DNA of 64,000 bases. Origin: Cupriavidus metallidurans CH34. Lineage in GTDB: Bacteria > Pseudomonadota > Gammaproteobacteria > Burkholderiales > Burkholderiaceae. Below the pieces are notes generated by a model, which was given only the letters and a program-made list of their open reading frames with translations, did not search any database and had not been told where the DNA came from. Each line of letters begins with the position of its first letter. Position 1 is the stretch's first letter. Positions 8,618 through 22,118 of this stretch are shown one piece after another. The translations under genes were made by a program, and so were the position numbers. The DNA lies in the NCBI RefSeq assembly GCF_000196015.1, contig NC_007973.1, forward strand, positions 310,001 to 374,000, written 5' to 3'.

Positions 8618-10096
8618 CTACAAAGTCTTGCGGAGATTGACTGCGGGGATCTTCAGCGCTTCGCGGTACTTGGCCACCGTGCGGCGTGCGACCACAAAGC
8701 CCTGTTCGCCCAGCAACTCGGCGATGCGGCTGTCGGAAAGGGGATTCCTGGGTTCTTCGGCTCCTATCAGTTGCTTGATCAGCGCGCGGATCGCCGTGGA
8801 TGAGGCCGCGCCGCCAGTCTCCGTGGAGACGTGGCTACCAAAGAAGTACTTCAACTCGAAAGTACCCATCGGCGTGGCCATGTATTTATTCGTAGTCACC
8901 CGGGAAATGGTCGACTCGTGTAGACCCAGTGTATCGGCAATCTCCCGCAAAACCAAGGGGCGCATCGCGATTTCCCCGTGCGAGAAAAAGTTCCTTTGAC
9001 GCTCCACAATTGCCTGCGCAACACGCAGGATCGTGTCGAAACGCTGCTGAATGTTCTTGATGAGCCACCGCGCCTCCTGGAGCTTCTGCTGCAGCCCGGC
9101 CGCGCCCGCTTCCCCTTTTGCACCGCGCAAAATCTGCGCGTACATGTCGTTGATGCGCAGACGCGGCATCACGTCGGGATTGAGCTGTGCGATCCAGCTA
9201 CTGCCACTCTTGCGCACGAACACATCCGGTACCACGAAGTCCGCTTCCGGACGGCTGTAGGCATGTCCGGGATACGGTGCGAGCGAGCGGATCAGATCGT
9301 GCGCGGCCTTAAGTGCAATTTCGTCAACCTGCAGGGCTTTCTTGAGCCGCGTGTAGTCACGCACGGCCAATAACTCCAGGTGGTGGTTGACGATCGATAA
9401 TGCAAGGTCCCGCTGCGGATGTTGCAGACGGCGCAGTTGCAGGGTGAGGCATTCCGCCGCGTTGCGCGCACCCACGCCAGGCGGGTCGAAGCTCTGCAGC
9501 AGGGTCAGTATCGCCTGCACTTCATCGACTTCGAATTCGAGTTCCTTGGGCAGTTCCGAACAGATCTCGTCGAGCGTTGCGCCCAGGTAGCCGTCGTCGT
9601 CAAGCGACTCGATCAGGAAGATGGCCAGGCCCTTGTCACGCGTGGAGATCTTCAGCGGCGTGAGCTGTTCCATCAGGTATTCGCGCAGCGTGGGTTCCGC
9701 TTCGCGAAGCTGCATCGGCGTCTTCTCGTCATCATCGCCCTGAGGCCGGCGAGCGAAATCGTCCAGGCTCCAGTCGCTGCCGTAATCGTCACCCGCGCTG
9801 TCGCCGTAGCTGTCGTCTTCGCCATTGGCGCCGTTCGCGCGATCGTCGCCGTTACCTTGCGGTTCGGAAGATGCTGGCGCCGGGGCGCTTTGCACGTTGA
9901 CCGACCCGTCCGCGGCCACGCGCAGCGGGCTTTCGATCCAGTCGTTCTCGCGTTCGAGCAGTGGATTCTCGGTCAGCGCCTGCTCGACTTCCTGTTGCAG
10001 CTCCAGTGTGGATAACTGCAGCAGCCGGATGGACTGCTGCAGTTGAGGAGTCAGAGCCAGATGCTGGGAAAGTCGAAGCTGAAGCGATGGTTTCAT
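8618..10096 (-). CDS. rpoN: RNA polymerase sigma-54 factor
   Basis: 492-residue sigma-54. The N-terminal glutamine-rich activator-binding region I ([20 protein letters not shown]), an acidic region II around 85-135, the core-binding domain, the HTH ([15 protein letters not shown]) and the C-terminal RpoN box [10 protein letters not shown] are all present. It directs transcription from -24/-12 promoters with enhancer-binding proteins. Located 123 bases after lptB, as in most proteobacteria. Confidence 0.97.
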   Translation of the reverse strand: MKPSLQLRLSQHLALTPQLQQSIRLLQLSTLELQQEVEQALTENPLLERENDWIESPLRVAADGSVNVQSAPAPASSEPQGNGDDRANGANGEDDSYGDSAGDDYGSDWSLDDFARRPQGDDDEKTPMQLREAEPTLREYLMEQLTPLKISTRDKGLAIFLIESLDDDGYLGATLDEICSELPKELEFEVDEVQAILTLLQSFDPPGVGARNAAECLTLQLRRLQHPQRDLALSIVNHHLELLAVRDYTRLKKALQVDEIALKAAHDLIRSLAPYPGHAYSRPEADFVVPDVFVRKSGSSWIAQLNPDVMPRLRINDMYAQILRGAKGEAGAAGLQQKLQEARWLIKNIQQRFDTILRVAQAIVERQRNFFSHGEIAMRPLVLREIADTLGLHESTISRVTTNKYMATPMGTFELKYFFGSHVSTETGGAASSTAIRALIKQLIGAEEPRNPLSDSRIAELLGEQGFVVARRTVAKYREALKIPAVNLRKTL

Positions 10097-10219
10097 GCGA
10101 CCTATTCTATGCGCATCTTCCCGTTGTTGGAACGGAAATTGCTATCGCCTATCGCTGACACTTCGTGATCGCCAACGGCTAGTTGACGAATGCTGCAAAG
10201 CGGCGTCGCGGCCGCTTGA

Positions 10220-11011
10220 TCACATGCGGAAGTTCTCGCCCAGATAGACGCGTCGCACAGACTCGTTGGCGATGATTTCCTCGGGCTGTCCCTCGGCCAG
10301 CACGGTGCCTTCGCTGATGATGTATGCGTGGTCGCAGATGCCCAGCGTTTCGCGCACGTTGTGGTCGGTAATCAGCACGCCGATGTTGCGTGCCTTCAGG
10401 AAGCTGACGATGCGCTGGATCTCGCCCACGGCGATCGGGTCCACGCCCGCGAATGGTTCGTCGAGCAGGATGAAGCGCGGCGCCGACGCCAGCGCGCGCG
10501 CGATTTCCACGCGGCGGCGCTCGCCGCCCGACAGCGACAGCGCCGGGTTGTTGCGCAGGTGGGCGATCTGCAGGTCATCGAGCAGCGAGTCGAGCCGGCG
10601 ATCGATTTCCTGCTTGGGCAGCGGCTTGCCGTTGACCACCTGCAGTTCCAGCACCGCGCGGATGTTCTCCTCCACGTTGAGCTTGCGGAAGACAGAGGCT
10701 TCCTGCGGGAGGTAGGACAGTCCCATGCGCGCGCGCTCGTGGATGGCCAGGCCGCTGATGTGCTGGCCATCGAGCACGATATCGCCTTCGTCCAGCGCGA
10801 CCAGTCCGACGATCATGTAGAACGACGTGGTCTTGCCCGCGCCGTTCGGGCCGAGCAGGCCGACGACCTCGCCGCTCTTGACGTCGAGCGAGACGTCCTT
10901 GACCACGGTGCGCGAGCCATAGCGCTTCTTCAGATGGCGCACGACCAGCGTGCTGCTATCCGTGGATGGGGCGGAAGAAGCCTGATCGGCGAGCGTGGCG
11001 GTATCGTTCAT
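10220..11011 (-). CDS. lptB: LPS export ABC transporter ATP-binding protein
   Basis: 263-residue ATPase of the LptB2FG complex that extracts LPS from the inner membrane. Walker [14 protein letters not shown], signature [15 protein letters not shown], Walker [14 protein letters not shown] and the switch histidine in [11 protein letters not shown] are visible. About 20 extra N-terminal residues precede the ABC domain compared with the usual 240. It follows lptA by 25 bases. Confidence 0.96.
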   Translation of the reverse strand: MNDTATLADQASSAPSTDSSTLVVRHLKKRYGSRTVVKDVSLDVKSGEVVGLLGPNGAGKTTSFYMIVGLVALDEGDIVLDGQHISGLAIHERARMGLSYLPQEASVFRKLNVEENIRAVLELQVVNGKPLPKQEIDRRLDSLLDDLQIAHLRNNPALSLSGGERRRVEIARALASAPRFILLDEPFAGVDPIAVGEIQRIVSFLKARNIGVLITDHNVRETLGICDHAYIISEGTVLAEGQPEEIIANESVRRVYLGENFRM

Positions 11012-11036
11012 CGGGTACGGATAGAGCTTGAAACGG

Positions 11037-11681
11037 TCAGGGCTTGGCCGGCTGTGAGGACGGCTTCAGGTCGAGCGGCGCGCCGGCGGGCGCGCTGGCC
11101 TGGTTCGCGCGCGGCGACAGCACAGCGCGCACGCGGCCAGAAGGGTTCCCGGCTGACGCGTTGTTGTCGCCGCCGGTTGCGGTATAGAACTCATTGCGGC
11201 TGTCGTACGTGATTACCGCGCCGCGGATTTCATCCAGGATCTTCGCGCCGACACCGGAAACACGCGCCGCGCGTGCATTGCCGATCAGCTTGTTGATCTC
11301 CGACTTGCCGTCGTATTCGATGCGGTCACCCCAGCCGTCGATGTACTCGTCCACGCCGTCGCGTTTCTGGCGGATATAGGCCTGGCGGCCCGGCTTGGAG
11401 GTGGCGATGGCGTACTGGTAACCCTCGGGGTCGGTGCGGAGTTCGGCGGCGTCAGACTTCAGCACCATCGTGCCCTTGGTCAGCACCACGTTGCCGGTCA
11501 GAGTGTAGATCTGCTTGACGTCATCGTAGCTGGCATTGTCGGCTTCCAGCACCAGCGGCTTGGTCTGGTCCGCGCGCTCGGCGAAAGCAGGCTGGGCCAG
11601 GAACAGGCCGATGGCGGCGATGGCCGCCATCAGGGCGGGCGCGGTGCGGCGACAGGACGATGTCGTCAGGGAAGCAGTCAT
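11037..11681 (-). CDS. lptA: LPS transport periplasmic protein LptA
   Basis: 214-residue OstA/LptA protein that forms the periplasmic LPS bridge. A signal peptide ends near AQPAFA, followed by the OstA beta-jellyroll ([22 protein letters not shown]). ATG 11681 places the signal peptide normally. An alternative ATG at 11747 overlaps the lptC stop (ATGA) and would add 22 residues, so translational coupling from lptC is possible. The C-terminus is proline/alanine-rich. Confidence 0.9.
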   Translation of the reverse strand: MTASLTTSSCRRTAPALMAAIAAIGLFLAQPAFAERADQTKPLVLEADNASYDDVKQIYTLTGNVVLTKGTMVLKSDAAELRTDPEGYQYAIATSKPGRQAYIRQKRDGVDEYIDGWGDRIEYDGKSEINKLIGNARAARVSGVGAKILDEIRGAVITYDSRNEFYTATGGDNNASAGNPSGRVRAVLSPRANQASAPAGAPLDLKPSSQPAKP

Positions 11682-11743
11682 TTTTGGCTTTGCTGAAAGG
11701 GGAAGGCAGCAGTCAGGCGGACGGTGGGGCGCAAATCCCGATG

Positions 11744-12370
11744 TCACTGGGCGCTGGCCTGCCCCGGCGAATTCATGATGATGGTGCCGCGAACGTTACC
11801 CAGCAATTGTACTTCGCGGGTGACGTTGTTGAAGATCAGGCCGTTGGCGTTCATTACCGACGGTCCGCGCGTCAGTTCCACGGGCTTGTCTGTCTTGACG
11901 ATGTCGTCGTTGACCAGCAGCTGAAAGTACTGCGACGCCGCCGTCATGCGCGGGTCCTTCGACACATCGGTACCCGCCTGGCGCACGATGAACGCATTGC
12001 CGTACAGGTCGATGATCGAGCCCTCGGCATTCATCACGCCGCGATTCGCGTTGGCGGTAACGGGCGGGCGATCCGGCTCGTAGTTGCGCATGGCCGGCGT
12101 GGTCACCTCGTAGGTCTGGTCGTCCTCGAAATGGACCATCTTCACGCCGGTGAAGCGGATCTTGGTATTGCCATCCTCGGCCAGTTCCGTGGCCGAGAAG
12201 CGGTCCATGTAGTAGTCGGGGACGTGCCGCTTGACCTGCGCCTGCGCCGTGGCTTCATGCGGCGAGTTGATCTGCACGAGCCAGAACGTGCTGCCGGCAA
12301 CGATCGCCATCAGCAGCAGCGGCAGCAGCCGCATGATCAGGCCGGTGATTCTGGACAGGAACTCTGGCAT
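11744..12370 (-). CDS. lptC: LPS export system protein LptC
   Basis: 208-residue bitopic inner-membrane protein. One N-terminal transmembrane helix (LIMRLLPLLLMAIVAGSTFW) is followed by a periplasmic LptC domain that hands LPS to LptA. The start is 3 bases after the kdsD stop, so the two are translationally linked. A kdsC gene, often found between kdsD and lptC, is absent. Confidence 0.92.
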   Translation of the reverse strand: MPEFLSRITGLIMRLLPLLLMAIVAGSTFWLVQINSPHEATAQAQVKRHVPDYYMDRFSATELAEDGNTKIRFTGVKMVHFEDDQTYEVTTPAMRNYEPDRPPVTANANRGVMNAEGSIIDLYGNAFIVRQAGTDVSKDPRMTAASQYFQLLVNDDIVKTDKPVELTRGPSVMNANGLIFNNVTREVQLLGNVRGTIIMNSPGQASAQ

Positions 12371-12373
12371 TGA

Positions 12374-13357
12374 TCAGATGACCTTGGCCCGGGTCAGGTC
12401 ATGGATGTGGAGCGCGCCCGCCAGGTGGCCATCGTCATCGACGACGAGCAACTGGTTGATGCGGTTCGTTTCCATGATCTGCACGGCTTCCACGGCGAGC
12501 TTGTCGAGATGCACGGTGTGGGGGTTGCGGTGCATGACCTCGCCGATCGGCACGGTCTTCCAGTCGCGCGGCGTTTCCAGCAGGCGGCGCAGGTCGCCGT
12601 CGGTGAACACGCCCACGGCGCGGCCGTCGGGGTCCACCACGGCGGTCATGGCCATGCCCTTGCGGGTGATTTCCATCAGGGCCTGGGCCAGCGGCGTGCT
12701 TTCACGCACCGCAGGCACCGCATTGCCGGTGCGCATCACGTCGCGCACGTGGGTGAGCAGCTTGCGGCCCAGCGCGCCGCCGGGGTGCGAGCGCGCGAAG
12801 TCGTCTTCGCCAAAGCCGCGCGCGTCGAGCACCGCCACGGCCAGCGCGTCGCCCAGCGCCAGCGCGGCGGTGGTGCTGGCGGTCGGGGCCAGGTTCAGCG
12901 GGCAGGCCTCCTGCGCCACAGCACCGTCGAGGTGGGCGTTGGACAGTTTGGCTAGGTTCGATTCGGCGTTGCCGGTGATCGAGATCAACCCGGCGCCGAT
13001 GCGCTTGACGATCGGAATGATCGCCAGCAGTTCGGCCGTTTCACCGGAATTGGAGAAGGCGATCAGGACGTCGTCGCGCGTGATCATGCCGAGGTCGCCA
13101 TGGCTGGCCTCGGCGGGATGCACGAAGAAGGACGGCGTGCCGGTGGATGCCAGCGTGGCGGCCACTTTGCGGCCGATATGGCCCGACTTGCCGATGCCGG
13201 ACACGACGACGCGCCCGGTGCAGCCGAGAATCATCTCCACCGCCGTCGTGAACGCGGGCGTGAGCCTTCCGGCCAGCGCGGAAACGGCCTCGGCTTCGAT
13301 TTCAAGGGTCTGGCGGGCGAGCCTGAGTGCTCGATCCGCATCGAAATTGGCTATCAT
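12374..13357 (-). CDS. kdsD: Arabinose-5-phosphate isomerase KdsD
   Basis: 327-residue enzyme that interconverts ribulose-5-phosphate and arabinose-5-phosphate, the first step of Kdo synthesis for LPS. An N-terminal SIS domain (VVVSGIGKSGHIGRKVAAT) is followed by two CBS domains, the same length and layout as E. coli KdsD (328). ATG 13357 (MIANFDADRALRLARQTL) was chosen; further upstream frame is low-complexity. First gene of the kdsD-lptCAB-rpoN-hpf run, divergent from the antiporter gene. Confidence 0.94.
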   Translation of the reverse strand: MIANFDADRALRLARQTLEIEAEAVSALAGRLTPAFTTAVEMILGCTGRVVVSGIGKSGHIGRKVAATLASTGTPSFFVHPAEASHGDLGMITRDDVLIAFSNSGETAELLAIIPIVKRIGAGLISITGNAESNLAKLSNAHLDGAVAQEACPLNLAPTASTTAALALGDALAVAVLDARGFGEDDFARSHPGGALGRKLLTHVRDVMRTGNAVPAVRESTPLAQALMEITRKGMAMTAVVDPDGRAVGVFTDGDLRRLLETPRDWKTVPIGEVMHRNPHTVHLDKLAVEAVQIMETNRINQLLVVDDDGHLAGALHIHDLTRAKVI

Positions 13358-13507
13358 GGCGTCGGAGTATACCAACGAATGCGATGGCGTCTGGCCCGGC
13401 TTTCCAGCCTTTTGCCGCCTTGACGACCGCCGCGCTTGCCGTGTTTCGCCGGCAGGGCGCAAATGCCGGGACGGCGCGCGTGCCTGGCTGGTACTTTTCA
13501 ATCGCCG

Positions 13508-15487
13508 ATGCATTCTCCGCTGGAACTGACCCTGGTGCTGCTGGCCGCTGCCGTTTTTGGCGTGGTGGCGTTCCGCATGTTGCAACTACCGCCGATGCTC
13601 GGGTATCTGGCGGTCGGTATCCTGATCGGCCCGCACGCGCTCGGCCTGGCCAGCGATTCGGGCCAGACCAAATACCTGGCCGAATTCGGCGTCGTCTTCC
13701 TGATGTTCTCGATCGGGCTCGAGTTCAGCCTGGCCAAGCTGCGCGCGATGAAGCGGCTGGTGTTCGGGCTGGGTGGATCACAGGTCATCCTGTCGATGCT
13801 GGCTGTGGTGCCGGCGAGCTGGATGTTCAACTGGCTGTTCCCGTTGTCCTGGCAGGCATCCGTGGCCCTGGGTGGCGCGCTGGCCATGTCCTCCACGGCC
13901 ATCGTTTCCAAGATGCTTTCCGAGCGCATGGAGCTGGAAAGCGAGCACGGGCGCAACATCATCAGCATCCTGCTGTTCCAGGATCTGGCCGTGGTGCCGC
14001 TGCTGATTGTGATCCCCGCGCTGTCGCGCGACCCGGGAGACCTGGCGTTCGCGCTGGGGCTGGCCACGGTCAAGATCGCCGTGGCCCTGGGCGCGATCTT
14101 CTTCCTGGGCCAGCGCCTGATGAGTCGCTGGTTCCACGTCGTGGCGGCGCGCCGGTCGCAGGAACTCTTCATGCTGAACCTGCTGCTGGTCACGCTGGGC
14201 ATGGCCGCGCTGACAGAGCGGCTGGGCCTGTCGATGGCGCTCGGCGCGTTCATGGCGGGGATGCTGATCTCGGAAACGCCCTACCGCCATCAGGTGGAAG
14301 AGGACATCAAGCCGTTCCGGGACGTGCTGCTCGGGCTGTTCTTCGTCACGATCGGCATGTTGCTGAACATCCGGGTGGTGTTCGACCACGTCTGGCTCGT
14401 GCTCGCGCTGCTGATCGTGCCGATCCTGTTCAAGCTGGTGCTGATCGCGGTGCTGGCGCGGCTGTTCGGTTCGCGCCAGGGGGTGGCGATCCGCACCGGC
14501 CTTGGCTTGGCGCAGGCGGGCGAATTCGGCTTCGTGCTGCTGAACCAGATCGATGGCATGGGGCTGGTGGACCCGGTGCTGATCCAGGTGATCCTGGCGT
14601 CGATGCTGCTGTCGATGCTGGCCGCGCCGTTCCTGATCCAGTACAGCGACGCGATCGTGCTGCGGTTTGCCGCGAACGAATGGCTGTTGCAATCGCTGAA
14701 CATGACCCGGATCGCGGCGCAGAGTCTGCAGACCGAGAAGCACGCGATCATCTGCGGGTACGGCCGCAGCGGCCAGAACCTGGCTCATATGCTGGAACGC
14801 GAGGGCATCACCTACGTGGCGCTCGACCTCGACCCGGATCGCGTGCGTGACGCGGCGGCTGCGGGCGATACGGTGGTTTATGGCGATGCCGGCCGGCGCG
14901 AGGCGCTGATCGCGGCCGGTATCCACCGCGCGGCGCTGGTGGTGGTGACTTATGCCAATACGCCATCGGCGGTGAAGGTGCTGCACCACGTGCAGGAGCT
15001 GGCGCCGGCGCTGCCGGTGCTGGTGCGGACCGTCGATGATTCCGAACTGGACATCTTGCAGAAGGCGGGCGCGACCGAGGTGGTGCCCGAAATCATCGAG
15101 GGCAGCCTGATGCTGGCTTCACACGCGCTGGTGCTGCTGGGCGTGCCGATGCGCCGCGTGGTACGGGGCGTGCAGCAGGCGCGCGACGCACGCTACAGCC
15201 TGCTGCGCGGCTATTTCCACGGCCGTGACGACGAGGAAGACATGGTGGAACGGGACACGGTGCGGCTGCACGCGGTGTCCCTCGGGCCGGAACACACGGC
15301 CGTGGGGCGTCGCCTGGGCGCGCTGGGGCTGGAGCGGATCGGCGTGGAGGTCACGGCGGTGCGCCGGCGCGGCATCCGCGCCTTCGACCCCGAGCCGGAC
15401 ACCGTGCTGGAGCCGGGCGACATCGTGGTGCTGCGTGGCACGCCCGAGGCGCTGGAGTCGGCCGAGGAACGGCTAATCAAGGACTAG
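13508..15487 (+). CDS. KefB-type monovalent cation:proton antiporter (CPA2)
   Basis: 659-residue CPA2 transporter. About twelve transmembrane helices (residues 1-380) are followed by a TrkA-N/Rossmann domain (IICGYGRSGQNLAHMLE) and a C-terminal TrkA-C domain. Such proteins exchange K+ or Na+ for H+ and are gated by nucleotide or glutathione binding to the cytoplasmic domain. ATG 13508 gives a hydrophobic first helix directly. The last 11 bases overlap the convergent ribbon-helix-helix gene. Confidence 0.9.
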   Translation: MHSPLELTLVLLAAAVFGVVAFRMLQLPPMLGYLAVGILIGPHALGLASDSGQTKYLAEFGVVFLMFSIGLEFSLAKLRAMKRLVFGLGGSQVILSMLAVVPASWMFNWLFPLSWQASVALGGALAMSSTAIVSKMLSERMELESEHGRNIISILLFQDLAVVPLLIVIPALSRDPGDLAFALGLATVKIAVALGAIFFLGQRLMSRWFHVVAARRSQELFMLNLLLVTLGMAALTERLGLSMALGAFMAGMLISETPYRHQVEEDIKPFRDVLLGLFFVTIGMLLNIRVVFDHVWLVLALLIVPILFKLVLIAVLARLFGSRQGVAIRTGLGLAQAGEFGFVLLNQIDGMGLVDPVLIQVILASMLLSMLAAPFLIQYSDAIVLRFAANEWLLQSLNMTRIAAQSLQTEKHAIICGYGRSGQNLAHMLEREGITYVALDLDPDRVRDAAAAGDTVVYGDAGRREALIAAGIHRAALVVVTYANTPSAVKVLHHVQELAPALPVLVRTVDDSELDILQKAGATEVVPEIIEGSLMLASHALVLLGVPMRRVVRGVQQARDARYSLLRGYFHGRDDEEDMVERDTVRLHAVSLGPEHTAVGRRLGALGLERIGVEVTAVRRRGIRAFDPEPDTVLEPGDIVVLRGTPEALESAEERLIKD

Positions 15488-15905
15488 AACTAGACGCAGA
15501 GGCGTGCTCGCCTCTGGCTGCTCTTGGCAACGGCGAATTGCCGGCCTCCACCCACGATGCCGGCAGACTATCCAGCACGGCTCGCGCATCGAGCGACCGA
15601 ATGGGCACACTAGTATCGGCCGGGATGCGCCCATCGTTTTGTAGAAGCAGGTAGCGCATACAGCACACCCGCAGGAACGAGGCAAAGTTGGCCGACAGCG
15701 ACGTCTCGCCGCGATGTTCGGCGAGTTCGTCGTGTAGCCGCGTCAGCAACTGGTTGACGGTCATGCCGTCGCGTTGCGCCAGTTCTTCCAGGACCTCCCA
15801 GAACAGATTTTCCAGCCGGATGCTGGTGGCCATGCCGTGCAGGCGCAACGATCGGGACTGGGTCTGGTACGAATCCGGATTGGCCCGGATGAAGATCTCA
15901 CACAT
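15477..15905 (-). CDS. Ribbon-helix-helix domain protein
   Basis: 142-residue protein of the RHH_4 type. The pattern MCEIFIRANPDSYQTQSRS, then VTSIRLE-like (ATSIRLENLFWEVLEELA) and MTVNQLLTRLHDE, matches small predicted transcription regulators widespread in alpha- and betaproteobacteria. The C-terminal 35 residues are low-complexity and overlap the antiporter gene tail. The target is unknown. Confidence 0.8.
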   Translation of the reverse strand: MCEIFIRANPDSYQTQSRSLRLHGMATSIRLENLFWEVLEELAQRDGMTVNQLLTRLHDELAEHRGETSLSANFASFLRVCCMRYLLLQNDGRIPADTSVPIRSLDARAVLDSLPASWVEAGNSPLPRAARGEHASASSSSP

Positions 15906-15963
15906 GGATACCTCCGTGCGGCGCGGCCGCGGGCCCGATGGCCCGCGTCGCGTTCGGAAGCCT

Positions 15964-16542
15964 CTACTCTACGATCCGCGTCCCGAGCACTGCAAGGAAC
16001 TGCGCCAGCCAGGCCGGATGGGCAGGCCAGGCCGGCGCCGTTACCAGGTTGCCGTCGGTATGGGCCTGGTCGACCGGGATATCGGCATATTTGCCGCCGG
16101 CCAGCCGCACCTCGGGCGCACAGGCGGGGTAGGCGGAACAGGTGCGACCTTCGAGCACGCCGGCTGCCGCCAGCAGTTGCGCGCCGTGGCAGACCGCGGC
16201 GATCGGCTTGTTGGCCTGGGCGAAGTGGCGCACGATCTCAAGCACGCGGGCATTCAGCCGCAGGTATTCGGGGGCGCGGCCGCCTGGAATGACGAGGGCG
16301 TCATACCGCGCCGGATCGATGTCCGCGAACGTGGCATTCAGCGTAAAGTTGTGGCCGCGCTTCTCCGTGTAGGTCTGGTCGCCTTCGAAGTCATGGATGG
16401 CGGTGGCGCAGTGGTCGCCAGCCTTCTTGTCCGGGCAGACCGCGTGAACCGTGTGGCCCACCATCTGCAGTGCCTGGAACGGCACCATGGTTTCGTAGTC
16501 TTCGGCGAAGTCGCCAGCCAGCATCAAGATCTTCTTGGCCAC
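15964..16542 (-). CDS. DJ-1/PfpI family protein
   Basis: 192-residue class-I glutamine-amidotransferase-like protein of the DJ-1/PfpI superfamily. The nucleophile-elbow cysteine lies in [11 protein letters not shown], and [13 protein letters not shown] supplies the nearby glycine loop. Members act as glyoxalases, chaperones or deglycases; the exact activity cannot be told from sequence. GTG 16542 is preferred because AGGAGA lies 7 bases upstream; the longer ATG version at 16593 would add 17 atypical residues. Confidence 0.85.
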   Translation of the reverse strand: MAKKILMLAGDFAEDYETMVPFQALQMVGHTVHAVCPDKKAGDHCATAIHDFEGDQTYTEKRGHNFTLNATFADIDPARYDALVIPGGRAPEYLRLNARVLEIVRHFAQANKPIAAVCHGAQLLAAAGVLEGRTCSAYPACAPEVRLAGGKYADIPVDQAHTDGNLVTAPAWPAHPAWLAQFLAVLGTRIVE

Positions 16543-16668
16543 GGTTGTCTCCTGTATCGTTGCGGGTTGCGGATGTTCAAACTGCCGGGCCATTGTGCGG
16601 CGATGGTTTTGGACACGGGTGGTAGCCCGTTACCGCATCGCGCGTAATTTCACTTTCCAGTTTCTTTC

Positions 16669-17241
16669 ATGTCGAACTCCATCATCCAGTCCCCCGATCT
16701 TGGCGATGTCACCGGTTACCTGCGTGACCGCATCCGCACCGTGCCGGACTGGCCGCAGCCGGGCGTGATGTTCCGCGACATCACGCCGCTGCTGCAGAAC
16801 CCCAAGACGCTGCGCGTGCTGATCGACGTCTTCGTGCACCGCTACATGGACCAGAACCTGGACCTCGTGGCTGGCATCGACGCGCGCGGCTTCATCCTCG
16901 GGTCGATCATCGCGTACGAGCTGAACCTGGGCTTCGTGCCGATCCGCAAGAAGGGCAAGTTGCCGTTCCAGACGGTGGCCGAGGAATACGAGCTCGAGTA
17001 TGGCAGCGCCACCGTGGAGATCCATGCCGATGCCTGCAAGCCGGGAGACCGCGTGCTGCTGATCGACGACCTGATCGCCACGGGTGGCACGATGATGGCG
17101 GGACGCAAGCTGCTGGAGCGTCTTGGCGCAACGGTGGTGGAAGGCGGGGCGATCGTCGACCTGCCTGAGCTCGGCGGCTCCAAGCTTTTGCAAGCCAGCG
17201 GCCTGTCGCTGTTCACGGTCTGCAATTTCGACGGCCACTAG
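16669..17241 (+). CDS. apt: Adenine phosphoribosyltransferase
   Basis: 190-residue purine-salvage enzyme making AMP from adenine and PRPP. The PRPP-binding motif [17 protein letters not shown] and the family N-terminal [20 protein letters not shown] are present. Divergent from the DJ-1 gene with a 126-base shared upstream region; a dispersed repeat element follows its stop. Confidence 0.95.
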   Translation: MSNSIIQSPDLGDVTGYLRDRIRTVPDWPQPGVMFRDITPLLQNPKTLRVLIDVFVHRYMDQNLDLVAGIDARGFILGSIIAYELNLGFVPIRKKGKLPFQTVAEEYELEYGSATVEIHADACKPGDRVLLIDDLIATGGTMMAGRKLLERLGATVVEGGAIVDLPELGGSKLLQASGLSLFTVCNFDGH

Positions 17242-17270
17242 AAAGCCCTAGGAAGCCATTAGGAAGTCGT

Positions 17271-17365
17271 TTCAAAAGGATTCCGGCGTCGTTGCGGGGC
17301 CTTGCCGTACCGCTTGTACTGTCTGCGGCCCCGCTCCAGGCCAGAACCGCTTCGCTTCATCCTGA
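17271..17365. repeat. Dispersed repeat element, copy A
   Basis: About 95 bases just after apt share two blocks with 23657-23729. One is a 19-base block (TTCAaAAgGATTCcGGCGT form, 17271-17289) and the other a 26-base identical block beginning GCCAGAACCGCTTCGC (17340-17365). An inner GC-rich hairpin GCGGGGCC / GGCCCCGC sits between them. This copy lacks the GAAGCGGTT arm and T-run that make copy B a terminator. Confidence 0.6.
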
Positions 17366-17520
17366 GACAGCTTCCAGGATGGCTCGAATCGCCGCCCTCT
17401 CCCGGGTTTGCTCCCTTCGGCAGGGGGGCGCATAATGCCTCCTTGAAATAACAAGGTGATGACCGGGCTGCGCGCCTCGCTTCCGCCCCTCGCGGTACCG
17501 GTCACGAAGAAGGCTGCACT

Positions 17521-19197
17521 ATGGGCGTATTGCTTCATCTTCTCTCCGGCGTGGCGCTCCTGATTTGGGGCACCAACATAGTCAAGGTCGGTATCCTGCG
17601 CGTGTACGGCGCCAATCTGCGCCACGTGCTTTCCGTCAGCGTGTCCAACCGGTTTGCTGCGTTCCTCGCGGGCGTCGGCGTGACCGGTCTCGTCCAGAGC
17701 AGCAATGCCACGGCCGTGATCGTCAGTTCGTTCGTCGGACAGGGACTGATCGCGGTGGCCCCCGCGCTGGCGATCATGCTGGGTGCGAACGTGGGTACCG
17801 CGCTGATGGTGCAGGTGTTCTCGCTCGATCTGTCATGGCTGTCGCCGCTGCTGATCTTTATTGGCGTGATCCTGCATCTGTCATGGAAGGGCAGCAAGGC
17901 CGGCCACGTGGGGCGCGTGCTGATCGGGCTGGGTCTGATCACGCTGGCGCTGGAACTGATTTCGATCGCCACGCGGCCCGTGGTGCAGGCGGCCGGTGTC
18001 AAGGTGCTATTCAGCACGCTGACTGGCGACGCTGCGCTGGACATGCTGATCGGCGCGGTGCTGACGATCCTCTGCTATTCGAGCCTGGCCATGGTGCTGT
18101 TCTGCGGCGCGCTGGCATCGGCCGGGGTGGTGTCGATCCACGTGGCCATGGCGCTAGTGCTGGGCGCCAATCTCGGCTCGGGTATCTCGGCGCTGATGTC
18201 GACGTCGGGCAACAACCAGCCCGGCAAGCGCGTGACGCTGGGCAACCTGCTGTCGCGCCTGCTCGGTTGCGTGATCGCGTTGCCGCTGCTGACGAAGGCC
18301 GAGGAACTGCTGGCGCTGGTTGGCAGCGAGCCGCAGCGGATGATCGTGAACTTCCATCTGCTGTTCAACGTGGCGCTGGCACTTTTGCTGCTGGGCGCTA
18401 CCGCGCCGCTGGCGCGCCTGTGCGAGGCCATTCTGCCGGGCCGGAACACCGGCGACAGCCAGGTCACGCCGCGCCACCTCGATCCGGCCGCGCTGTCCAC
18501 GCCGACGCTCGCGTTGTCTAACGCCGCGCGTGAGGTGCTGCGCATCGGCGATCGCGTCGAACAAATGCTCGACAACCTGCTGCGCGTGCTGCGGACCAAC
18601 GATCTGAAGCTGGCCAATGCCACCTGTCGTATCGACAACGAAGTCGACGATCTCTACACCGCAATCAAGCTCTACCTGACGCAGATCAGCACCGAGGCGC
18701 TGGATGAGCACGATGGCGAGCGCTGGACCGAAATCATCTCGTTGACGATCAACCTGGAGCACGCGGGGGATCTGATCGAACGCGTGATCGTCGACACCAA
18801 GGAAAAGAAGATCGCGCACAACCTGTCGTTCTCCGAGGCCGGCATGCAGGAGATCGCCGAGATGCACGCCCGCGTGGTGGCGAACCTGCGTCTGGGACTG
18901 TCGGTGTTCCTGACCGGCGACCTGCGCAGCGCCCAGCAACTGATGGCGGAGAAGGCGGCCTTCCGCGATCTGGAGCGCGATCTGTCGCGCTCGCACCTGC
19001 AGCGTGTGGCCGTGCAGACCGTGGAGAGCATCGAGACCAGCTCGCTCCATCTGGATCTGATCGCGGAACTGAAGCGGCTCAATTCGCTGTTCTGCTCCAC
19101 CGCATATCCGGTGCTGGAGCGGGCGGGGATGATGAACCGCAGCCGGATGAAGGAGGATCCGGAGGAGAAGGTCGCGGCGGTGGCGGGCGCTCGCTAG
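17521..19197 (+). CDS. Na+/phosphate symporter family protein
   Basis: 558-residue NptA/PNaS-type transporter. The N-terminal half has two inverted Na_Pi_cotrans repeats with the characteristic GLVQSSNATAVIVSSF and LGANLGSGISALMST motifs. The C-terminal half (about 350-540) is a PhoU-like helical domain. It probably imports phosphate with sodium, regulated by its own PhoU domain. Single-gene unit between apt and the convergent uvrA. Confidence 0.88.
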   Translation: MGVLLHLLSGVALLIWGTNIVKVGILRVYGANLRHVLSVSVSNRFAAFLAGVGVTGLVQSSNATAVIVSSFVGQGLIAVAPALAIMLGANVGTALMVQVFSLDLSWLSPLLIFIGVILHLSWKGSKAGHVGRVLIGLGLITLALELISIATRPVVQAAGVKVLFSTLTGDAALDMLIGAVLTILCYSSLAMVLFCGALASAGVVSIHVAMALVLGANLGSGISALMSTSGNNQPGKRVTLGNLLSRLLGCVIALPLLTKAEELLALVGSEPQRMIVNFHLLFNVALALLLLGATAPLARLCEAILPGRNTGDSQVTPRHLDPAALSTPTLALSNAAREVLRIGDRVEQMLDNLLRVLRTNDLKLANATCRIDNEVDDLYTAIKLYLTQISTEALDEHDGERWTEIISLTINLEHAGDLIERVIVDTKEKKIAHNLSFSEAGMQEIAEMHARVVANLRLGLSVFLTGDLRSAQQLMAEKAAFRDLERDLSRSHLQRVAVQTVESIETSSLHLDLIAELKRLNSLFCSTAYPVLERAGMMNRSRMKEDPEEKVAAVAGAR

Positions 19198-19250
19198 CGG
19201 GGCTGGGGGAGCGGGCAGGGCGCGTCGATTTCCGACCACGCCCTGGAGAC

Positions 19251-22118
<2,868 letters not shown>

